Assembly: GCF_023501975.1 (NCBI RefSeq)
Contig: NZ_JAMFLH010000007.1
Coordinates: 124,001-188,000, forward strand
Length of the DNA: 64,000 bases
Direction of reading: 5' to 3'
From: Altererythrobacter sp. KTW20L
Lineage (GTDB): Bacteria > Pseudomonadota > Alphaproteobacteria > Sphingomonadales > Sphingomonadaceae
Shown one piece after another: positions 10,844 through 22,445 of the stretch. The first letter of the stretch is position 1, and the number at the start of each line of letters is the position of its first letter. The notes below the pieces were generated by a model. It was not told the DNA's origin, ran no database searches, and saw only the letters and a list, made by a program, of their open reading frames with translations. The translations under genes were made by a program, and so were the position numbers.

Positions 10844-11185
10844 ATGAAGCGCATTATCACCATCGCATTTCTTGCTGCCTCAACCACGGGGACTGCCGCA
10901 TATGCGCAGGAACGTGACAGTGGGCGCGGGCCAGTAGATCAGGCACCGGTTCAATCCACTGCGGACGAGGGCGAGAGCGAAGAGGAAGAGAGCTATCTGA
11001 ACGAGGTTGTCTGTCGCTCCGAGCCTGTGACGGGTTCACGCACCCGGGTCAACCGCACCTGCCTCACACGCCGGGACTGGAGTCTCCTGAGCGAGGATAC
11101 CCGGCGAGGAATTGACCACCTGGATCGCGACGCCAACCAGTCCGTTGCCGCAGGTGCCCAAAATTCGCCGGCAGGCGGTTTCTAA
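10844..11185 (+). CDS. Small secreted hypothetical protein
   Basis: A 113-residue protein with a signal peptide MKRIITIAFLAASTTG ending near AYAQ. The mature part has an acidic stretch (EGESEEEES) followed by a segment with two cysteines, VVCRSEPVTGSRTRVNRTCLTR, a pattern seen in small secreted sphingomonad proteins, and a DWSLLSEDTR segment. The ATG at 10844 is preferred to the longer frame because of GGGAGAGAA just upstream and the signal peptide. No function is known to me. It stands alone between trmJ and rpsD. Confidence 0.7.
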   Translation: MKRIITIAFLAASTTGTAAYAQERDSGRGPVDQAPVQSTADEGESEEEESYLNEVVCRSEPVTGSRTRVNRTCLTRRDWSLLSEDTRRGIDHLDRDANQSVAAGAQNSPAGGF

Positions 11186-11197
11186 GCCGCTAACTCC

Positions 11198-11225
11198 TTG
11201 ACTTTCTCATGGCGGCAACTAAACG
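11198..11225 (+). promoter_or_regulatory. Possible rpsD promoter
   Basis: TTGACT (11198-11203) and TAAACG (11220-11225) are separated by 16 bases, leaving a leader of about 150 bases before rpsD. A long leader would suit autoregulation by S4, but I see no specific operator structure. Confidence 0.4.
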
Positions 11226-11384
11226 CGCGCCTTCACTTCGTCGGTCCGCTCCTTCCGGGGCGTACCTTCGATTGGCCCCGCACCCCGGTGAAGCGGTGGC
11301 CGCATTGTCGCAGATCGGCGGCAGTGGTGCGTACCGGGTTGAAGCGCCACCACAGTGGATGGCGATGCAGATTGGAGAAAGACC

Positions 11385-11999
11385 ATGACGAAGCGCACCA
11401 GCGCCAAGCACAAACTCGACCGCCGTATGGGCGAGAACATCTGGGGCCGTCCGAATTCCCCGGTGAACAAGCGCTCCTATGGCCCGGGCCAGCACGGCCA
11501 GCGCCGCAAGGGCAAGATGTCGGACTTCGGCCTGCAGCTTCGCGCCAAGCAGAAGCTGAAGGGCTACTACGGCGATGTGACGGAAAAGCAGTTCCGCCGC
11601 ACCTATGACGAAGCCACCAAGATGAAGGGCGACTCGAGCCAGAACCTCATCGGCCTGCTCGAACGCCGCCTGGACATGGTCGTCTATCGCGCCAAGTTCG
11701 CTCCCACCGTGTTCGCCGCCCGCCAGGTCGTCAGCCACGGCCACATCCGCGTGAACGGCGTGAAGTGCAACATCGCCAGCCGCCGCATCAATGTGGGCGA
11801 CGTGATCAGCCTGGGCGACAAGGCCAAGAACATGGCCCTGATCATCGAAGCGCAGAGCCTGCCGGAACGCGACATCCCCGACTATGTCTCGGTCGATGGC
11901 ACCGACAAGGTGACCTTCACCCGCGTCCCCAAGTTGGACGAGGTGCCCTATCCGGTGACCATGGAACCCAACCTGGTGGTGGAATTCTACTCGCGCTAA
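11385..11999 (+). CDS. rpsD: 30S ribosomal protein S4
   Basis: Primary 16S rRNA-binding protein that nucleates assembly of the 30S body and contributes to decoding accuracy. The 204-residue protein starts [21 protein letters not shown], has the N-terminal S4 domain and a C-terminal S4 RNA-binding fold ([30 protein letters not shown]). Start at 11385 is set by TTGGAGAAAG upstream and by the conserved N-terminus; the longer frame from 11355 is rejected. The gene is single, followed by a clear terminator. Confidence 0.97.
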   Translation: MTKRTSAKHKLDRRMGENIWGRPNSPVNKRSYGPGQHGQRRKGKMSDFGLQLRAKQKLKGYYGDVTEKQFRRTYDEATKMKGDSSQNLIGLLERRLDMVVYRAKFAPTVFAARQVVSHGHIRVNGVKCNIASRRINVGDVISLGDKAKNMALIIEAQSLPERDIPDYVSVDGTDKVTFTRVPKLDEVPYPVTMEPNLVVEFYSR

Positions 12000-12025
12000 G
12001 CGACATTCCCCTCCGGTTACGAACG

Positions 12026-12056
12026 GGGCGGTCCTGCGGGGCCGCCCTTTTCTTTT
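12026..12056 (+). terminator. Rho-independent terminator after rpsD
   Basis: A GC-rich stem of GGGCGG(T)CC at 12026-12034 pairs with GGCCGCCC at 12040-12047 with one bulged T and a 5-base loop, followed by TTTTCTTTT. It begins 26 bases after the rpsD stop. Confidence 0.85.
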
Positions 12057-12076
12057 GTGCGAGGCAGGCCGCCGCA

Positions 12077-12106
12077 AAGGTGACACAAGTGACAGGGTGT
12101 CACCTT
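12077..12106. repeat. Perfect 10-bp hairpin made of GTGACA/TGTCAC words
   Basis: AAGGTGACAC (12077-12086) and GTGTCACCTT (12097-12106) form a perfect 10-bp stem around a 10-base loop which itself contains AGTGACAG; another AGTGACACC occurs at about 12159-12168. The right arm is followed by CTTTTCC. It could be a second terminator or a protein-binding palindrome. The 427 bases between rpsD and tgt (12001-12427) hold only this hairpin, the terminator before it and the repeat at 12317-12424; I see no gene. Confidence 0.6.
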
Positions 12107-12316
12107 CTTTTCCGCCCCCAAAGCGCTGATATCGCCCCAGAATCACCCCCGCGGACAAAGTGACACCCCCCGGGAGACACAGGCCCCGCCCCTGCCCGCA
12201 AGGCGCGGGACGACGACGCGGGAGATGATCTGGCGGCATGGAAGCACGGGCTGGCCCTCGGCTATGGCTGTGTGCCGAGGGGTGGAGCACAGTGCGGGGG
12301 GTGTAGGAAAGGCCAA

Positions 12317-12424
12317 AGCCCCCGCCCCTTTAGGGGAGGGGGTTGGGGGTGGGGACTATCCGGCAGGCGCGGCTGAAGCGGCCAGCCCCCTCCCCTCGAT
12401 CCCCTCCCCCAAAGGGGCGGGGAA
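12317..12424. repeat. GC-rich palindromic element, copy A (intergenic)
   Basis: Two inverted arms of about 36-40 bases, each of the form CCCCGCCCCTTT-GGGGAGGGGG, enclose about 30 bases. The left arm lies at 12319-12354 and the right arm at 12384-12423. The same architecture (an arm that is itself a hairpin, then a G-rich string reading GGTTGGGGGTGGGG) recurs inside dnaE2 and imuB, so this is one member of a dispersed family. It ends 4 bases before the tgt stop and might also stop transcription. Confidence 0.8.
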
Positions 12425-12427
12425 GCA

Positions 12428-14507
<2,080 letters not shown>

Positions 14508-14526
14508 GCGCCCAATCGCTAGCGGC

Positions 14527-15294
14527 TCATTCGCGCAACTTCCACCCCGTGCGGAAAATGAACGCGATAATCGCAATGCACACCGCGACGAACGCCAGCG
14601 TCATGCCCAGCGCCACGCCAATCGGCACGTCGGCGGTGCCGGTAAAAGTCCACCTGAGGCCGTTGATGAGGTAGAAGATCGGGTTGAACTGCGCGACCGT
14701 GCGCCACGGCTCGCCCAGCATGTCGATCGAATAGAACGTGCCGCCAAGGAAGGTCAGAGGGGTGAGGATCAGCATGGGCACGATCTGCAACCGCTCGAAC
14801 CCGTCAGCCCATATGCCGAGGATGAAGCCGAACAGGCTGAAGGCCGTCGTCACCAGCATGATATAGCCCAGCGCCAGCAGCGGGTGGGCGATGGAGTAAT
14901 CGACGAACAGCAGCGCTGTCGCCAGGATGATCGCGGAAATGATCAGCGACTTGGCCACCGCCGCGCCGACAAAGCCGATAAGCGTCTCGGCCACGCCGAC
15001 AGGAGCGCTCAGCAGCTCGTAGATCGCGCCGGTGAACTTGGGCATGTAGATGCCGAAGCTGGCGTTGCTGGTGCTTTCCGACAGCAGGGTAAGCATGAGG
15101 AGGCCCGGCACGATGAAGGCGCCATAGGACACCCCGCCGATTTCCTGGATGCGCCCGCCAATCGCCGCGCCGAACACAATGAAATAGAGCGATGTCGTCA
15201 GTACCGGCGACAGGATCGAGCCGAACACCGTGCGGAAGAAGCGCTGCAGTTCGTTCTTGAGGATGGCGAAGGCGCCGACAAGGTTCAAGCTCAT
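14527..15294 (-). CDS. ABC-2 type transporter permease
   Basis: Inner-membrane subunit of an exporter, 255 residues with about six hydrophobic segments and the ABC-2 family layout (GAFIVPGLLMLTLLSES near the second segment, FNPIFYLINGLRW near the fifth). Its start overlaps the stop of the ATPase gene by 4 bases, so the two form one exporter. The substrate is unknown; similar pairs are annotated as multidrug or Nod-factor type exporters. It lies between queA and tgt without an obvious link to queuosine. Confidence 0.9.
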   Translation of the reverse strand: MSLNLVGAFAILKNELQRFFRTVFGSILSPVLTTSLYFIVFGAAIGGRIQEIGGVSYGAFIVPGLLMLTLLSESTSNASFGIYMPKFTGAIYELLSAPVGVAETLIGFVGAAVAKSLIISAIILATALLFVDYSIAHPLLALGYIMLVTTAFSLFGFILGIWADGFERLQIVPMLILTPLTFLGGTFYSIDMLGEPWRTVAQFNPIFYLINGLRWTFTGTADVPIGVALGMTLAFVAVCIAIIAFIFRTGWKLRE

Positions 15295-16250
15295 GCCGCG
15301 GCCTCCGCCGGCTGGGTGAGGAGGCCGACGAAGATTTCCTCCAGCGTCGATTCGGCAGTTTCCAGGCCGGTGAAGGCGATCTGGTTGCGGGTCAGGTCCT
15401 GCGCCAGCTCTGCCACCTCGCGCTTGCCCTTGCCCGTCCCGTCGCCGCCGCGATAGACCAGCTTCATGCCGTCATCCTCCAGTGTCAGCGGATAGTACGC
15501 CAGGGCAGGCGGGATCGCGGTCATCGGTTCTGCCAGAATGAAATGGGCTTCAGTGCGGCCGAGGCGGGCCATGATCGAAGCCTTGTCATCGGTCAGCAGG
15601 ATCTGACCCTTGTTGATCACGCCCACGCGGTCGGCCATTTCCTCGGCTTCCTCAATGTAGTGGGTGGTGAGGATGATGGTCACGCCGCGCGCGCGCAGGG
15701 CGCCGATCTGTTCCCACATGTCGCGTCGCAGTTCCACGTCAACGCCGGCGGTGGGTTCATCGAGGAACAATAGGTCGGGATCGTGGGCCAGCGCCTTGGC
15801 GATCATCACCCGGCGCTTCATGCCGCCCGACAGCTTGCGGATCGGCTCGTCGCGCTTGTCCCACAGGCTCAGCGCGCGCAGCACTTCCTCGATCCGCGCC
15901 TCGTCCGACGGCAGACCGAACAGCCCGCGTGAGTAACGCACCTGGCGGATCACCTTGTCGAACATGTCGAAACTTAATTCCTGCGGCACCAGCCCGATGC
16001 GGCGGCGGACCTGCCGCCAGTTCTGCTCGACATCCAGCCCGAAAGCCTCGATCGTCCCGCCGCTCGGCCGCACCAGCCCGCAGACCGCACCGATCAGCGT
16101 GGTCTTGCCCGCACCGTTGGGGCCGAGCAGGGCAAAGATCTCGCCCTTGCGGATTTGCAGGTCAACTCCGCCAAGCGCGACATTGCCGCCCTTGTAGGTC
16201 TTGGTGAGATTGCGGATATCCAGAATCGGATCGGAAATAGCTGTGACCAT
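15291..16250 (-). CDS. ABC transporter ATP-binding protein
   Basis: The ATPase of the exporter encoded with the following permease. In 319 residues it has Walker A GPNGAGKT at about 43-50, the signature LSGGMKRR at about 140, Walker [13 protein letters not shown], and the switch His in [14 protein letters not shown]-terminal extension of about 90 residues follows the ATPase domain, as in the CcmA/NodI/DrrA type exporters. The start MVTAISDP fits; queA ends 42 bases upstream. Confidence 0.93.
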   Translation of the reverse strand: MVTAISDPILDIRNLTKTYKGGNVALGGVDLQIRKGEIFALLGPNGAGKTTLIGAVCGLVRPSGGTIEAFGLDVEQNWRQVRRRIGLVPQELSFDMFDKVIRQVRYSRGLFGLPSDEARIEEVLRALSLWDKRDEPIRKLSGGMKRRVMIAKALAHDPDLLFLDEPTAGVDVELRRDMWEQIGALRARGVTIILTTHYIEEAEEMADRVGVINKGQILLTDDKASIMARLGRTEAHFILAEPMTAIPPALAYYPLTLEDDGMKLVYRGGDGTGKGKREVAELAQDLTRNQIAFTGLETAESTLEEIFVGLLTQPAEAAA

Positions 16251-16292
16251 GGCGCGGGAGATTGGCCCGGCCGACCGGTTTTACAAGCGTAC

Positions 16293-17333
16293 TTATTCTT
16301 CGGCAGGCAATAACAGCGAACTATCGCCGTAAGAATAGAAGCGGTATTCTTGCGCTACGGCATGAGCATAGGCCGCCTGCATCCGCTCCCGCCCCATCAG
16401 CGCGCTGACCAGCATGAACAGCGTCGATTTGGGCAGGTGGAAATTGGTCATCAGGCCATCCACGGCGCAAAAACGGTAGCCCGGCGTGATGAAGATGGCG
16501 GTGTCGCCCTCGAAGGGATGGATCGTGCCCGTCTCGTCCGCCGCGCTTTCCAGCAGGCGGAGCGCCGTGGTGCCCGCCGCGATGATCCGCCCGCCCGCTG
16601 CCCGCGCCGCGTTCAATGCCTCTGCCGTGGCGGCATCGATCCGGCCGAATTCGGCGTGCATGGCGTGGTCAGCGGTATCCTCGGCCTTGACCGGAAGGAA
16701 GGTGCCCGCCCCAACATGCAGCGTCAGCGTATGGCACTTTACGCCTGCCGCATCGAGCGCGGCCAGCAGGTCCGGCGTGAAATGGAGCGAGGCCGTGGGC
16801 GCGGCAACAGCGCCATCCTCGCGCGCAAACACGGTCTGGTAATCGGCCCGGTCGGCCTCGTCCAAGGCGCGCTTCTGGGCGATATAGGGCGGCAAGGGCA
16901 TCCGCCCCGCCCGCTCAAGCAGAACTTCCACCGGCTCGTCGCCAGCAAAGACGAGCGTGAAGCTGCCATCTTCGTGGCGCTTTTCGGCAATGACGCTGAC
17001 CCCGGCGGGGAAGGTCAATTCATCGCCCTCGCGCACCCGCTTGGCATTGCGGATGAAGGCCTGCCAGCGGCGCAGGTCGATCCGTTTGTGGAGGGTGGCG
17101 CCGATGCGCGCCTCACCCCGCGTGCCTTCGAGCTGGGCGGGAATCACGCGGGTGTCGTTGAACACCATGACATCGCCAGCCCGCAGCATCTGCGGCAGGT
17201 CACGCACGCCGCGATCTTCGAATGGCGCATCGCCTCCGCGCACCACCAGCATCCGCGCGGCATCGCGTGGGCGGACAGGGCGCAGGGCTATGCGTTCGGG
17301 CGGGAGGTCGAAATCGAACAGGTCAACGCGCAT
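16293..17333 (-). CDS. queA: S-adenosylmethionine:tRNA ribosyltransferase-isomerase
   Basis: Transfers and rearranges the ribose of SAM onto preQ1 at tRNA position 34 to give epoxyqueuosine, the step after Tgt. The 346-residue protein starts [19 protein letters not shown] and contains the conserved [26 protein letters not shown] and [17 protein letters not shown] segments. It is upstream of the exporter genes and tgt on the same strand, so queA and tgt may share a transcript. A palindromic element separates it from the cyclophilin gene upstream. Confidence 0.97.
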   Translation of the reverse strand: MRVDLFDFDLPPERIALRPVRPRDAARMLVVRGGDAPFEDRGVRDLPQMLRAGDVMVFNDTRVIPAQLEGTRGEARIGATLHKRIDLRRWQAFIRNAKRVREGDELTFPAGVSVIAEKRHEDGSFTLVFAGDEPVEVLLERAGRMPLPPYIAQKRALDEADRADYQTVFAREDGAVAAPTASLHFTPDLLAALDAAGVKCHTLTLHVGAGTFLPVKAEDTADHAMHAEFGRIDAATAEALNAARAAGGRIIAAGTTALRLLESAADETGTIHPFEGDTAIFITPGYRFCAVDGLMTNFHLPKSTLFMLVSALMGRERMQAAYAHAVAQEYRFYSYGDSSLLLPAEE

Positions 17334-17375
17334 GGGGAGTGGCTAGACTTTCCAGCTCGATAAATCACGCCATGA

Positions 17376-17442
17376 TCCGTTCGTGTCGAGCGAAGTCGAG
17401 ACACTGGCGCGCGGCATCTCGACTACGCTCGATGCGAACGGA
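17376..17442. repeat. Second type of palindromic element (29-base arms)
   Basis: The left arm 17376-17404 (TCCGTTCGTGTCGAGCGAAG and on) pairs with the right arm 17414-17442 (ending GCTCGATGCGAACGGA) over 29 positions with two G-T pairs and three mismatches, around a 9-base loop. Paired substitutions keep the stem, which suggests selection on the structure. The GTCGAGCGAAGTCGAG core is a motif I associate with dispersed intergenic repeats of sphingomonads. It lies between the cyclophilin and queA genes and no second copy is in the window. Confidence 0.75.
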
Positions 17443-17468
17443 GCAGAGATCGACAGCCTTTTACGCCA

Positions 17469-18209
17469 TCAATCGACGATCGGCGCGCTCAGCATGTCGG
17501 CGGTGATCGTCTGTGTCGGACGTTCGGGCTGCGGCATCAGCTGCGGCACATTGTCCGAAGCGATGCTGGCCTGGATGATGCGCGTGGGATTAGCCGGCGG
17601 CTCGCCGCGGACAATGGCATCCACCCCGTCCATGCCTGAAATGACCCGGCCGAAATTGGTGTAATTCCGGTCCAGCGCAAAGCGCGGATAGAACACGATG
17701 AAGAACTGGCTGTTGGCGCTGTCTTCCGCCTGAGCACGGGCCATCGATACAGTGCCGCGCACGTGGGGCAGCATGTTGAACTCGGCCGCGAGGTCGGGAA
17801 GCTGCGAGCCGCCCTGTCCGGTGCCGGTGGGATCGCCGGTCTGTGCCATGAAGCCATCGATCACGCGGTGGAAGATCACCCCGTTATAGAACCCCTGGCG
17901 GGTGAGCGTCTTGATCCGCTCGACATGGTTGGGCGCCCATTGCGGGACCAGGCGGACTGCCACGCGGGTGCCGTTCGACAGGTCGAGATACCAGATGTTG
18001 TCCGGATCCCGTGTGATGTCGAAATCGGCCGCCAGCGGGATGCGGGCATTGGCCTGGGCCACGGCCTCGGCATGGGCCTCTGCCTCCTGTGCGCGCTCCA
18101 GAGTGCCCGGCTGCTGGGCAGCCGCGGGCATGGCTAGCGCAAGGCCTGCGGCCATAAGGCACAACACGGCGAAAAAGCGCGTGAATTTCTGGACGATTGT
18201 CTGGATCAT
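17469..18209 (-). CDS. Exported cyclophilin-type peptidyl-prolyl isomerase
   Basis: Periplasmic prolyl isomerase of 246 residues. A signal peptide covers about residues 1-35 (FFAVLCLMAAGLALAMPAAAQ), then a short helical linker, then a cyclophilin domain with GFYNGVIFHRVIDGFMAQTGDPTGTG and SQFFIVF. The Arg of FHRVIDGF is the usual catalytic residue. The ATG at 18209 is preferred to the longer frame because it puts the signal peptide close to the N-terminus. It follows coaD on the same strand after about 100 bases. Confidence 0.92.
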   Translation of the reverse strand: MIQTIVQKFTRFFAVLCLMAAGLALAMPAAAQQPGTLERAQEAEAHAEAVAQANARIPLAADFDITRDPDNIWYLDLSNGTRVAVRLVPQWAPNHVERIKTLTRQGFYNGVIFHRVIDGFMAQTGDPTGTGQGGSQLPDLAAEFNMLPHVRGTVSMARAQAEDSANSQFFIVFYPRFALDRNYTNFGRVISGMDGVDAIVRGEPPANPTRIIQASIASDNVPQLMPQPERPTQTITADMLSAPIVD

Positions 18210-18312
18210 GGTCTGAATCGGATCGGTCCTGCAGATATACTGGAAAAGTCCCCTAGTGCCTCGGGGCTGACAGTTCAATGAACATGGAACCTGGCCCCAC
18301 AGTAACGCCGGA

Positions 18313-18828
18313 TCAGCGCCCGTCGCCCTTGCGGCCTAGCTGGTTCACCCGCGCCACGACCAGTTCGCGCACCTGCGGGCTGACGAAGCGGGCGATGTCA
18401 CCGCCGTAGAAGGCGATTTCCTTAACCAGCTTTGAGGCGATCGGCTGGAGCGAGATATCGGCCATCAGGAAGACCGTCTCGATCCCGGCATTCAATTGCT
18501 GGTTCATTCCGGCCATCTGGTATTCGTATTCAAAGTCCGCCACGGCGCGCAGCCCGCGCAGGATCATGCTTGCGCCCTCGCGCTCGGCCACGTCCATCAG
18601 CAGGGCATCGAAGCCCTTGATCTCCACGTTGGTCAGCCCAAGCCTCGCCACTTCGCCCGCCACCATCGCCATGCGCTCGTCATGGCTGAACATGGGGTCC
18701 TTGCTGGGATTGGTGGTCACGCCGATGATCAGCCGGTCCACCAACTTGGCCCCGCGCCGCATGATATCGGCATGGCCCAGCGTGAAGGGGTCGAAGGTGC
18801 CGGGATAAAGGCCGATGCGGTCGGTCAT
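18313..18828 (-). CDS. coaD: Phosphopantetheine adenylyltransferase
   Basis: Adds AMP to 4'-phosphopantetheine to give dephospho-CoA. At 171 residues, starting MTDRIGLYPGTFDPFTLGH, it has the nucleotidyltransferase TxGH motif (TLGH, residues 16-19) and the C-terminal ISLQPIASKLVKEI segment typical of the family. Start at 18828 is fixed by these N-terminal motifs. It lies 10 bases after ispA in the same transcript. panB, another CoA-pathway gene, is 36 kb away in this window. Confidence 0.96.
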   Translation of the reverse strand: MTDRIGLYPGTFDPFTLGHADIMRRGAKLVDRLIIGVTTNPSKDPMFSHDERMAMVAGEVARLGLTNVEIKGFDALLMDVAEREGASMILRGLRAVADFEYEYQMAGMNQQLNAGIETVFLMADISLQPIASKLVKEIAFYGGDIARFVSPQVRELVVARVNQLGRKGDGR

Positions 18829-18838
18829 CTTTGGACGC

Positions 18839-19744
18839 TCACCCTTCCCGCTCGACAATAAACCGCGCCAGCGCGCGCAGCAGGTCGGCTTCCTTGCCAT
18901 GGCTGGCGAGGTGGCCCACGGCCTGTTCGGACAGGAACCGCGCCTGTTCCCGGGCCTTGTCGGCACCCATCAGCGATACGAAGGTCGCCTTGCCCTGTTC
19001 AGCATCCTTGCGCAGCGCCTTGCCGGCCTTGGCCTCGTCGCCTTCATGATCCAGCAGGTCGTCGGCGATCTGGAAGGCGAGGCCGATGTCGCGGGCGAAG
19101 GCGCGCAGGTGGGCGCGGGCTTCTTCGGGCACTTTGGCCAGGATCGCGCCCATTTCCACCGCTGCCATAAGCAGCGCACCGGTTTTCAACTGCTGCAGGC
19201 GGGTAACGGCGCGCAGGTCAAAGTCTTCCTCGCCCGCCATGATGTCCATCACCTGGCCGCCGGCCATGCCGTTGTGCCCGCTCGCCCGCGCCAGCGCGCC
19301 GCACAGCTCGCTGCGCACGAAGGGATCACTGCCGACTTCCGGGCTGGTGAGCAGGTCGAAGGCCAGCGCATGGAGGCAATCGCCCGCCAGCACGGCAATC
19401 GCCTCGCCGAACGCGAGATGCACCGTGGGCTTGCCGTGGCGCATCTGGTCATCGTCCATGCACGGCAGGTCGTCATGGATAAGCGAATAGGCGTGGATCG
19501 CCTCGATCGCGCAACCGGCCTGAACGGCAGCGCTGCGGGACGAGCCATACATTTCGGCCACGGTAATCACCAGGAACGGCCGCACCCGCTTGCCGCCGCC
19601 GATCGCGGCATAGCGCATGGCCTCGACCAGTTTGGCGCGCGAATCCTCGGGCACGGGCAGCATGGCATCGAAAGCGGCATCGACCTCGCGCTGCACGCGT
19701 TGCAGGCTGCGGCCAAGCAGGTCGTCGGCCAGGGCAAGTCCCAC
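18839..19744 (-). CDS. ispA: Farnesyl/geranyl diphosphate synthase
   Basis: Polyprenyl synthase that condenses IPP with DMAPP and GPP to farnesyl diphosphate, feeding carotenoid, quinone and undecaprenyl synthesis. The 301-residue protein has the first Asp-rich motif DDLPCMDDD at residues 91-99, the conserved GGGKRVRPFLV, and a second motif DDLLD near residue 230. A GTG start at 19744 is chosen because it lies 4 bases after the xseB stop and gives the family length; the longer upstream frame overlaps all of xseB. The xseB-ispA pair is common; dxs is absent here. Confidence 0.92.
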   Translation of the reverse strand: MGLALADDLLGRSLQRVQREVDAAFDAMLPVPEDSRAKLVEAMRYAAIGGGKRVRPFLVITVAEMYGSSRSAAVQAGCAIEAIHAYSLIHDDLPCMDDDQMRHGKPTVHLAFGEAIAVLAGDCLHALAFDLLTSPEVGSDPFVRSELCGALARASGHNGMAGGQVMDIMAGEEDFDLRAVTRLQQLKTGALLMAAVEMGAILAKVPEEARAHLRAFARDIGLAFQIADDLLDHEGDEAKAGKALRKDAEQGKATFVSLMGADKAREQARFLSEQAVGHLASHGKEADLLRALARFIVEREG

Positions 19745-19748
19745 CGGC

Positions 19749-19997
19749 TTATTCCGCGTCAAACGGGACGGCGCCCGCAGGCTTGCCGTCCGGCCCGGCG
19801 ACGATCTTCTCGATCCGCGCTTGCGCCGCATCGAGCCGCGCCTGGCAATGGCCCCGCAGCGCCTCGCCGCGCTCGTACAGCGCAATCGATTCGTCGAGCG
19901 GCACGTCGCCGCTTTCCAGCCTGCGCACCACATCCTCGAGCGCACGCAAGGCGTCCTCGAAACTCATTTCGCCGATTTTTGGCCCCGTCTCATTCAT
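19749..19997 (-). CDS. xseB: Exodeoxyribonuclease VII small subunit
   Basis: Small subunit of the single-strand DNA exonuclease VII. The 82-residue helical protein contains MSFEDALRALEDVVRRLESGD and ALYERGEALRGHCQARLDAA, the two helices typical of XseB. The ATG at 19997 (MNETGPKIGE) is chosen over the longer frame. It begins the minus-strand array and diverges from purL, with 125 bases between them. xseA is not in the window. Confidence 0.94.
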   Translation of the reverse strand: MNETGPKIGEMSFEDALRALEDVVRRLESGDVPLDESIALYERGEALRGHCQARLDAAQARIEKIVAGPDGKPAGAVPFDAE

Positions 19998-20122
19998 GGC
20001 GCACGGTTTGGCCGCGCCAGCGCGCTTGGTCAAGCATGGCCAAATTGCGTGGGGCAAAAGTGAAGGCTCCAGTCTGCTGGGGGGACTAGCGACTCCCGCG
20101 CGCCCTCGCTAAGGCGGCGGGC

Positions 20123-22372
20123 ATGTCACAGATCACACCCGATGTCGTCGAGGCGCACGGCCTCAATTCCGAAGAATATGCCCGCGTGCTGCACGCGCTG
20201 GGGCGCGAGCCGAACCTGGTCGAGCTCGGCATCTTCTCGGTCATGTGGTCCGAACATTGCAGCTACAAGTCATCGCGGCTGCACCTGAAGAAGTTGCCCA
20301 CAGAGGCCCCGTGGGTGATCTGCGGTCCGGGCGAGAACGCCGGCGTGATCGACATCGGCGAAGGGCCGAACGGCACGAAGCTCGCCTGCATCTTCAAGAT
20401 GGAGAGCCACAACCACCCGTCCTACATCGAACCCTACCAGGGCGCGGCAACCGGCGTGGGCGGCATCCTGCGCGACGTGTTCACCATGGGCGCGCGGCCT
20501 GTCGCCAACCTTAATGCGCTGCGCTTCGGGCGGCCCGACCATCCCAAGATGAAGCATCTGGTGCAGGGTGTGGTTTCGGGCATCGGCGGCTATGGCAACT
20601 GCGTGGGCGTGCCGACCGTGGGCGGCGAGACCAATTTCCACAGCGCTTACGATGGTAATATCCTCGTCAACGCGATGACCGTGGGCGTGGCCGAGCAGGA
20701 CAAGATCTTTTATTCCGCCGCCACGGGCCTCGGCAATCCGATCGTCTATGTCGGCTCCAAGACCGGGCGCGACGGGATCCATGGCGCGACCATGGCCAGC
20801 GCCGATTTCGGCGAGGATGCCGATGCCAAGCGCCCCACCGTGCAGGTGGGCGATCCGTTCACCGAAAAGCTGCTTATCGAAGCCTGCCTCGAACTGATGG
20901 CGACCGATGCCATCGTGGCGATCCAGGATATGGGCGCTGCGGGGTTAACCTCAAGTTCGGTTGAGATGGCGACAAACGGCAAGGCCGGCATCCGGCTGGA
21001 CATGAACATGGTCCCCTGCCGCGAAGAGGGCATGACGCCATACGAAATGATGCTGAGCGAAAGCCAGGAGCGGATGCTCATGGTGCTGAAGCCCGGCAAG
21101 GAACCCATGGCCGAGGCGATCTTCAGGAAGTGGGAGCTCGATTTCGCAGTGATCGGCGAAGTGACCGACACCGGCCACATGGTGCTGGAGTTCAACGGCG
21201 AAGTGGTGTGCGACATTCCGCTCGGCCCGCTTGCTGCCGATGCGCCGCTCTATGACCGACCCTATCTCAGCCGTGAAGAATACAAGGCCTGGGCTGGCAC
21301 GAAGCCGCTCGAGAATATCCCCGGCGGCGATGATATCGGCGCGGACCTGCTCAAGATGATGGCCTGCCCTGACCTCGCAAGCCGCAAGTGGATCTGGGAG
21401 CAGTACGACAGCCAGGTGGGCGCCGATACGCTGCAAACCGGCGGCGACGCGGCCGTCGTGCGCATCCACGACACCACCCGCGCGCTGGCGATGACCACCG
21501 ATTCCACCCCGCGCTACGTCTATGCCGATCCGTACCTGGGCGGCATGCAGGCCATTGCCGAAGCCTATCGCAACCTCTGCGCCGTGGGTGCAACACCGCT
21601 GGCGGTGACCAACTGCCTCAACTTCGCCAACCCGCAACGGCCCGAGATCATGGCCCAGCTGGTCCATGCATTGGATGGCATGGGCGAGGCCTGCCGCGTG
21701 CTCGACTTCCCGATCGTGTCGGGCAATGTCAGTTTGTATAACGAGAGCAAGGCCACCGGCGGCGGCAGCGCAATCCTCCCCACCCCCGCCATCGGCGGCG
21801 TCGGCGTAATCGAGGATTACGCCAAGATGATGACCATGGGCATCAAGCAGGCGGGCGATGCGATCTACCTGATCGGCGCGGAACCGTGGGCCACCCCCAA
21901 CCCGCACCGCAGCCTTGTCGGACGGTCGCTCTGGCTGCGCGAGATCCACGGGCGCGAGGAAGGCCGCTGCCCGCCAGTGGACCTGACGCTGGAGAAGTAC
22001 AACGGCGAATTCATCCGCGAACTGATCGCGGCGGGTCTCGTCAACGCGGTGCACGATGTGTCCGACGGCGGCATGGCCGTGGCGCTGGCCGAAATGGCGC
22101 TGAAGGGCAGCATCGGCGCCGAGGTGGAGAACCACCCCGACTATGACCCCGCCCGCTGGTGGTTCGGCGAGGACCAAGGCCGCTATCTCATCACCGTGCC
22201 CGACGTGGCGGCCTTCCAGGCCCAATTGGCCAAGGGCACGCGGAACGAGGATACGGCGGCCAGCGGCGTGCGGCGGATTGGTACGACCGGGGGCACCCGC
22301 GTGTTCGGCGTGGAGCTGGATGCGTTGAAGGAAGCGAACCTGTCGTTCTTCAGGGAGTGGATGGAAGGGTGA
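20123..22372 (+). CDS. purL: Phosphoribosylformylglycinamidine synthase subunit PurL
   Basis: ATP-dependent amidation of FGAR to FGAM in purine synthesis, acting with PurS and PurQ, which are not in this window. The 749-residue length is that of the three-subunit form rather than the large enterobacterial PurL. Motifs include the ATP-site [14 protein letters not shown], the [22 protein letters not shown] segment and a second half repeating the AIRS-like fold ([13 protein letters not shown]). It diverges from xseB and converges on serB, with a hairpin-forming repeat between them. Confidence 0.97.
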   Translation: MSQITPDVVEAHGLNSEEYARVLHALGREPNLVELGIFSVMWSEHCSYKSSRLHLKKLPTEAPWVICGPGENAGVIDIGEGPNGTKLACIFKMESHNHPSYIEPYQGAATGVGGILRDVFTMGARPVANLNALRFGRPDHPKMKHLVQGVVSGIGGYGNCVGVPTVGGETNFHSAYDGNILVNAMTVGVAEQDKIFYSAATGLGNPIVYVGSKTGRDGIHGATMASADFGEDADAKRPTVQVGDPFTEKLLIEACLELMATDAIVAIQDMGAAGLTSSSVEMATNGKAGIRLDMNMVPCREEGMTPYEMMLSESQERMLMVLKPGKEPMAEAIFRKWELDFAVIGEVTDTGHMVLEFNGEVVCDIPLGPLAADAPLYDRPYLSREEYKAWAGTKPLENIPGGDDIGADLLKMMACPDLASRKWIWEQYDSQVGADTLQTGGDAAVVRIHDTTRALAMTTDSTPRYVYADPYLGGMQAIAEAYRNLCAVGATPLAVTNCLNFANPQRPEIMAQLVHALDGMGEACRVLDFPIVSGNVSLYNESKATGGGSAILPTPAIGGVGVIEDYAKMMTMGIKQAGDAIYLIGAEPWATPNPHRSLVGRSLWLREIHGREEGRCPPVDLTLEKYNGEFIRELIAAGLVNAVHDVSDGGMAVALAEMALKGSIGAEVENHPDYDPARWWFGEDQGRYLITVPDVAAFQAQLAKGTRNEDTAASGVRRIGTTGGTRVFGVELDALKEANLSFFREWMEG

Positions 22373-22378
22373 CTTTCT

Positions 22379-22445
22379 CCTCCCCATTTTTGCGAATGCA
22401 CAAATGGGGAGGTGGCAGCGCGGCACGCGCTGGCGGAGGGGTTAT
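22379..22445. repeat. Palindromic element B between purL and serB
   Basis: CCTCCCCATTT (22379-22389) pairs perfectly with AAATGGGGAGG (22402-22412), with an inner TGC/GCA pair, and is followed by a degenerate second half with a GGCAGCG...CGCTGGC palindrome and GGAGGGG. The layout is similar to the other GC-rich elements but the sequence subtype differs. It fills the 73 bases between the convergent stops of purL and serB and may act as a two-way terminator. Confidence 0.65.

Noticed and set aside
12001-12427. A small gene or CRISPR-like array in the G/C-string region after rpsD
   Set aside because: The repeats are inverted and not evenly spaced, no open frame has a ribosome site, and the features are explained by the terminator, the hairpin and the palindromic element.
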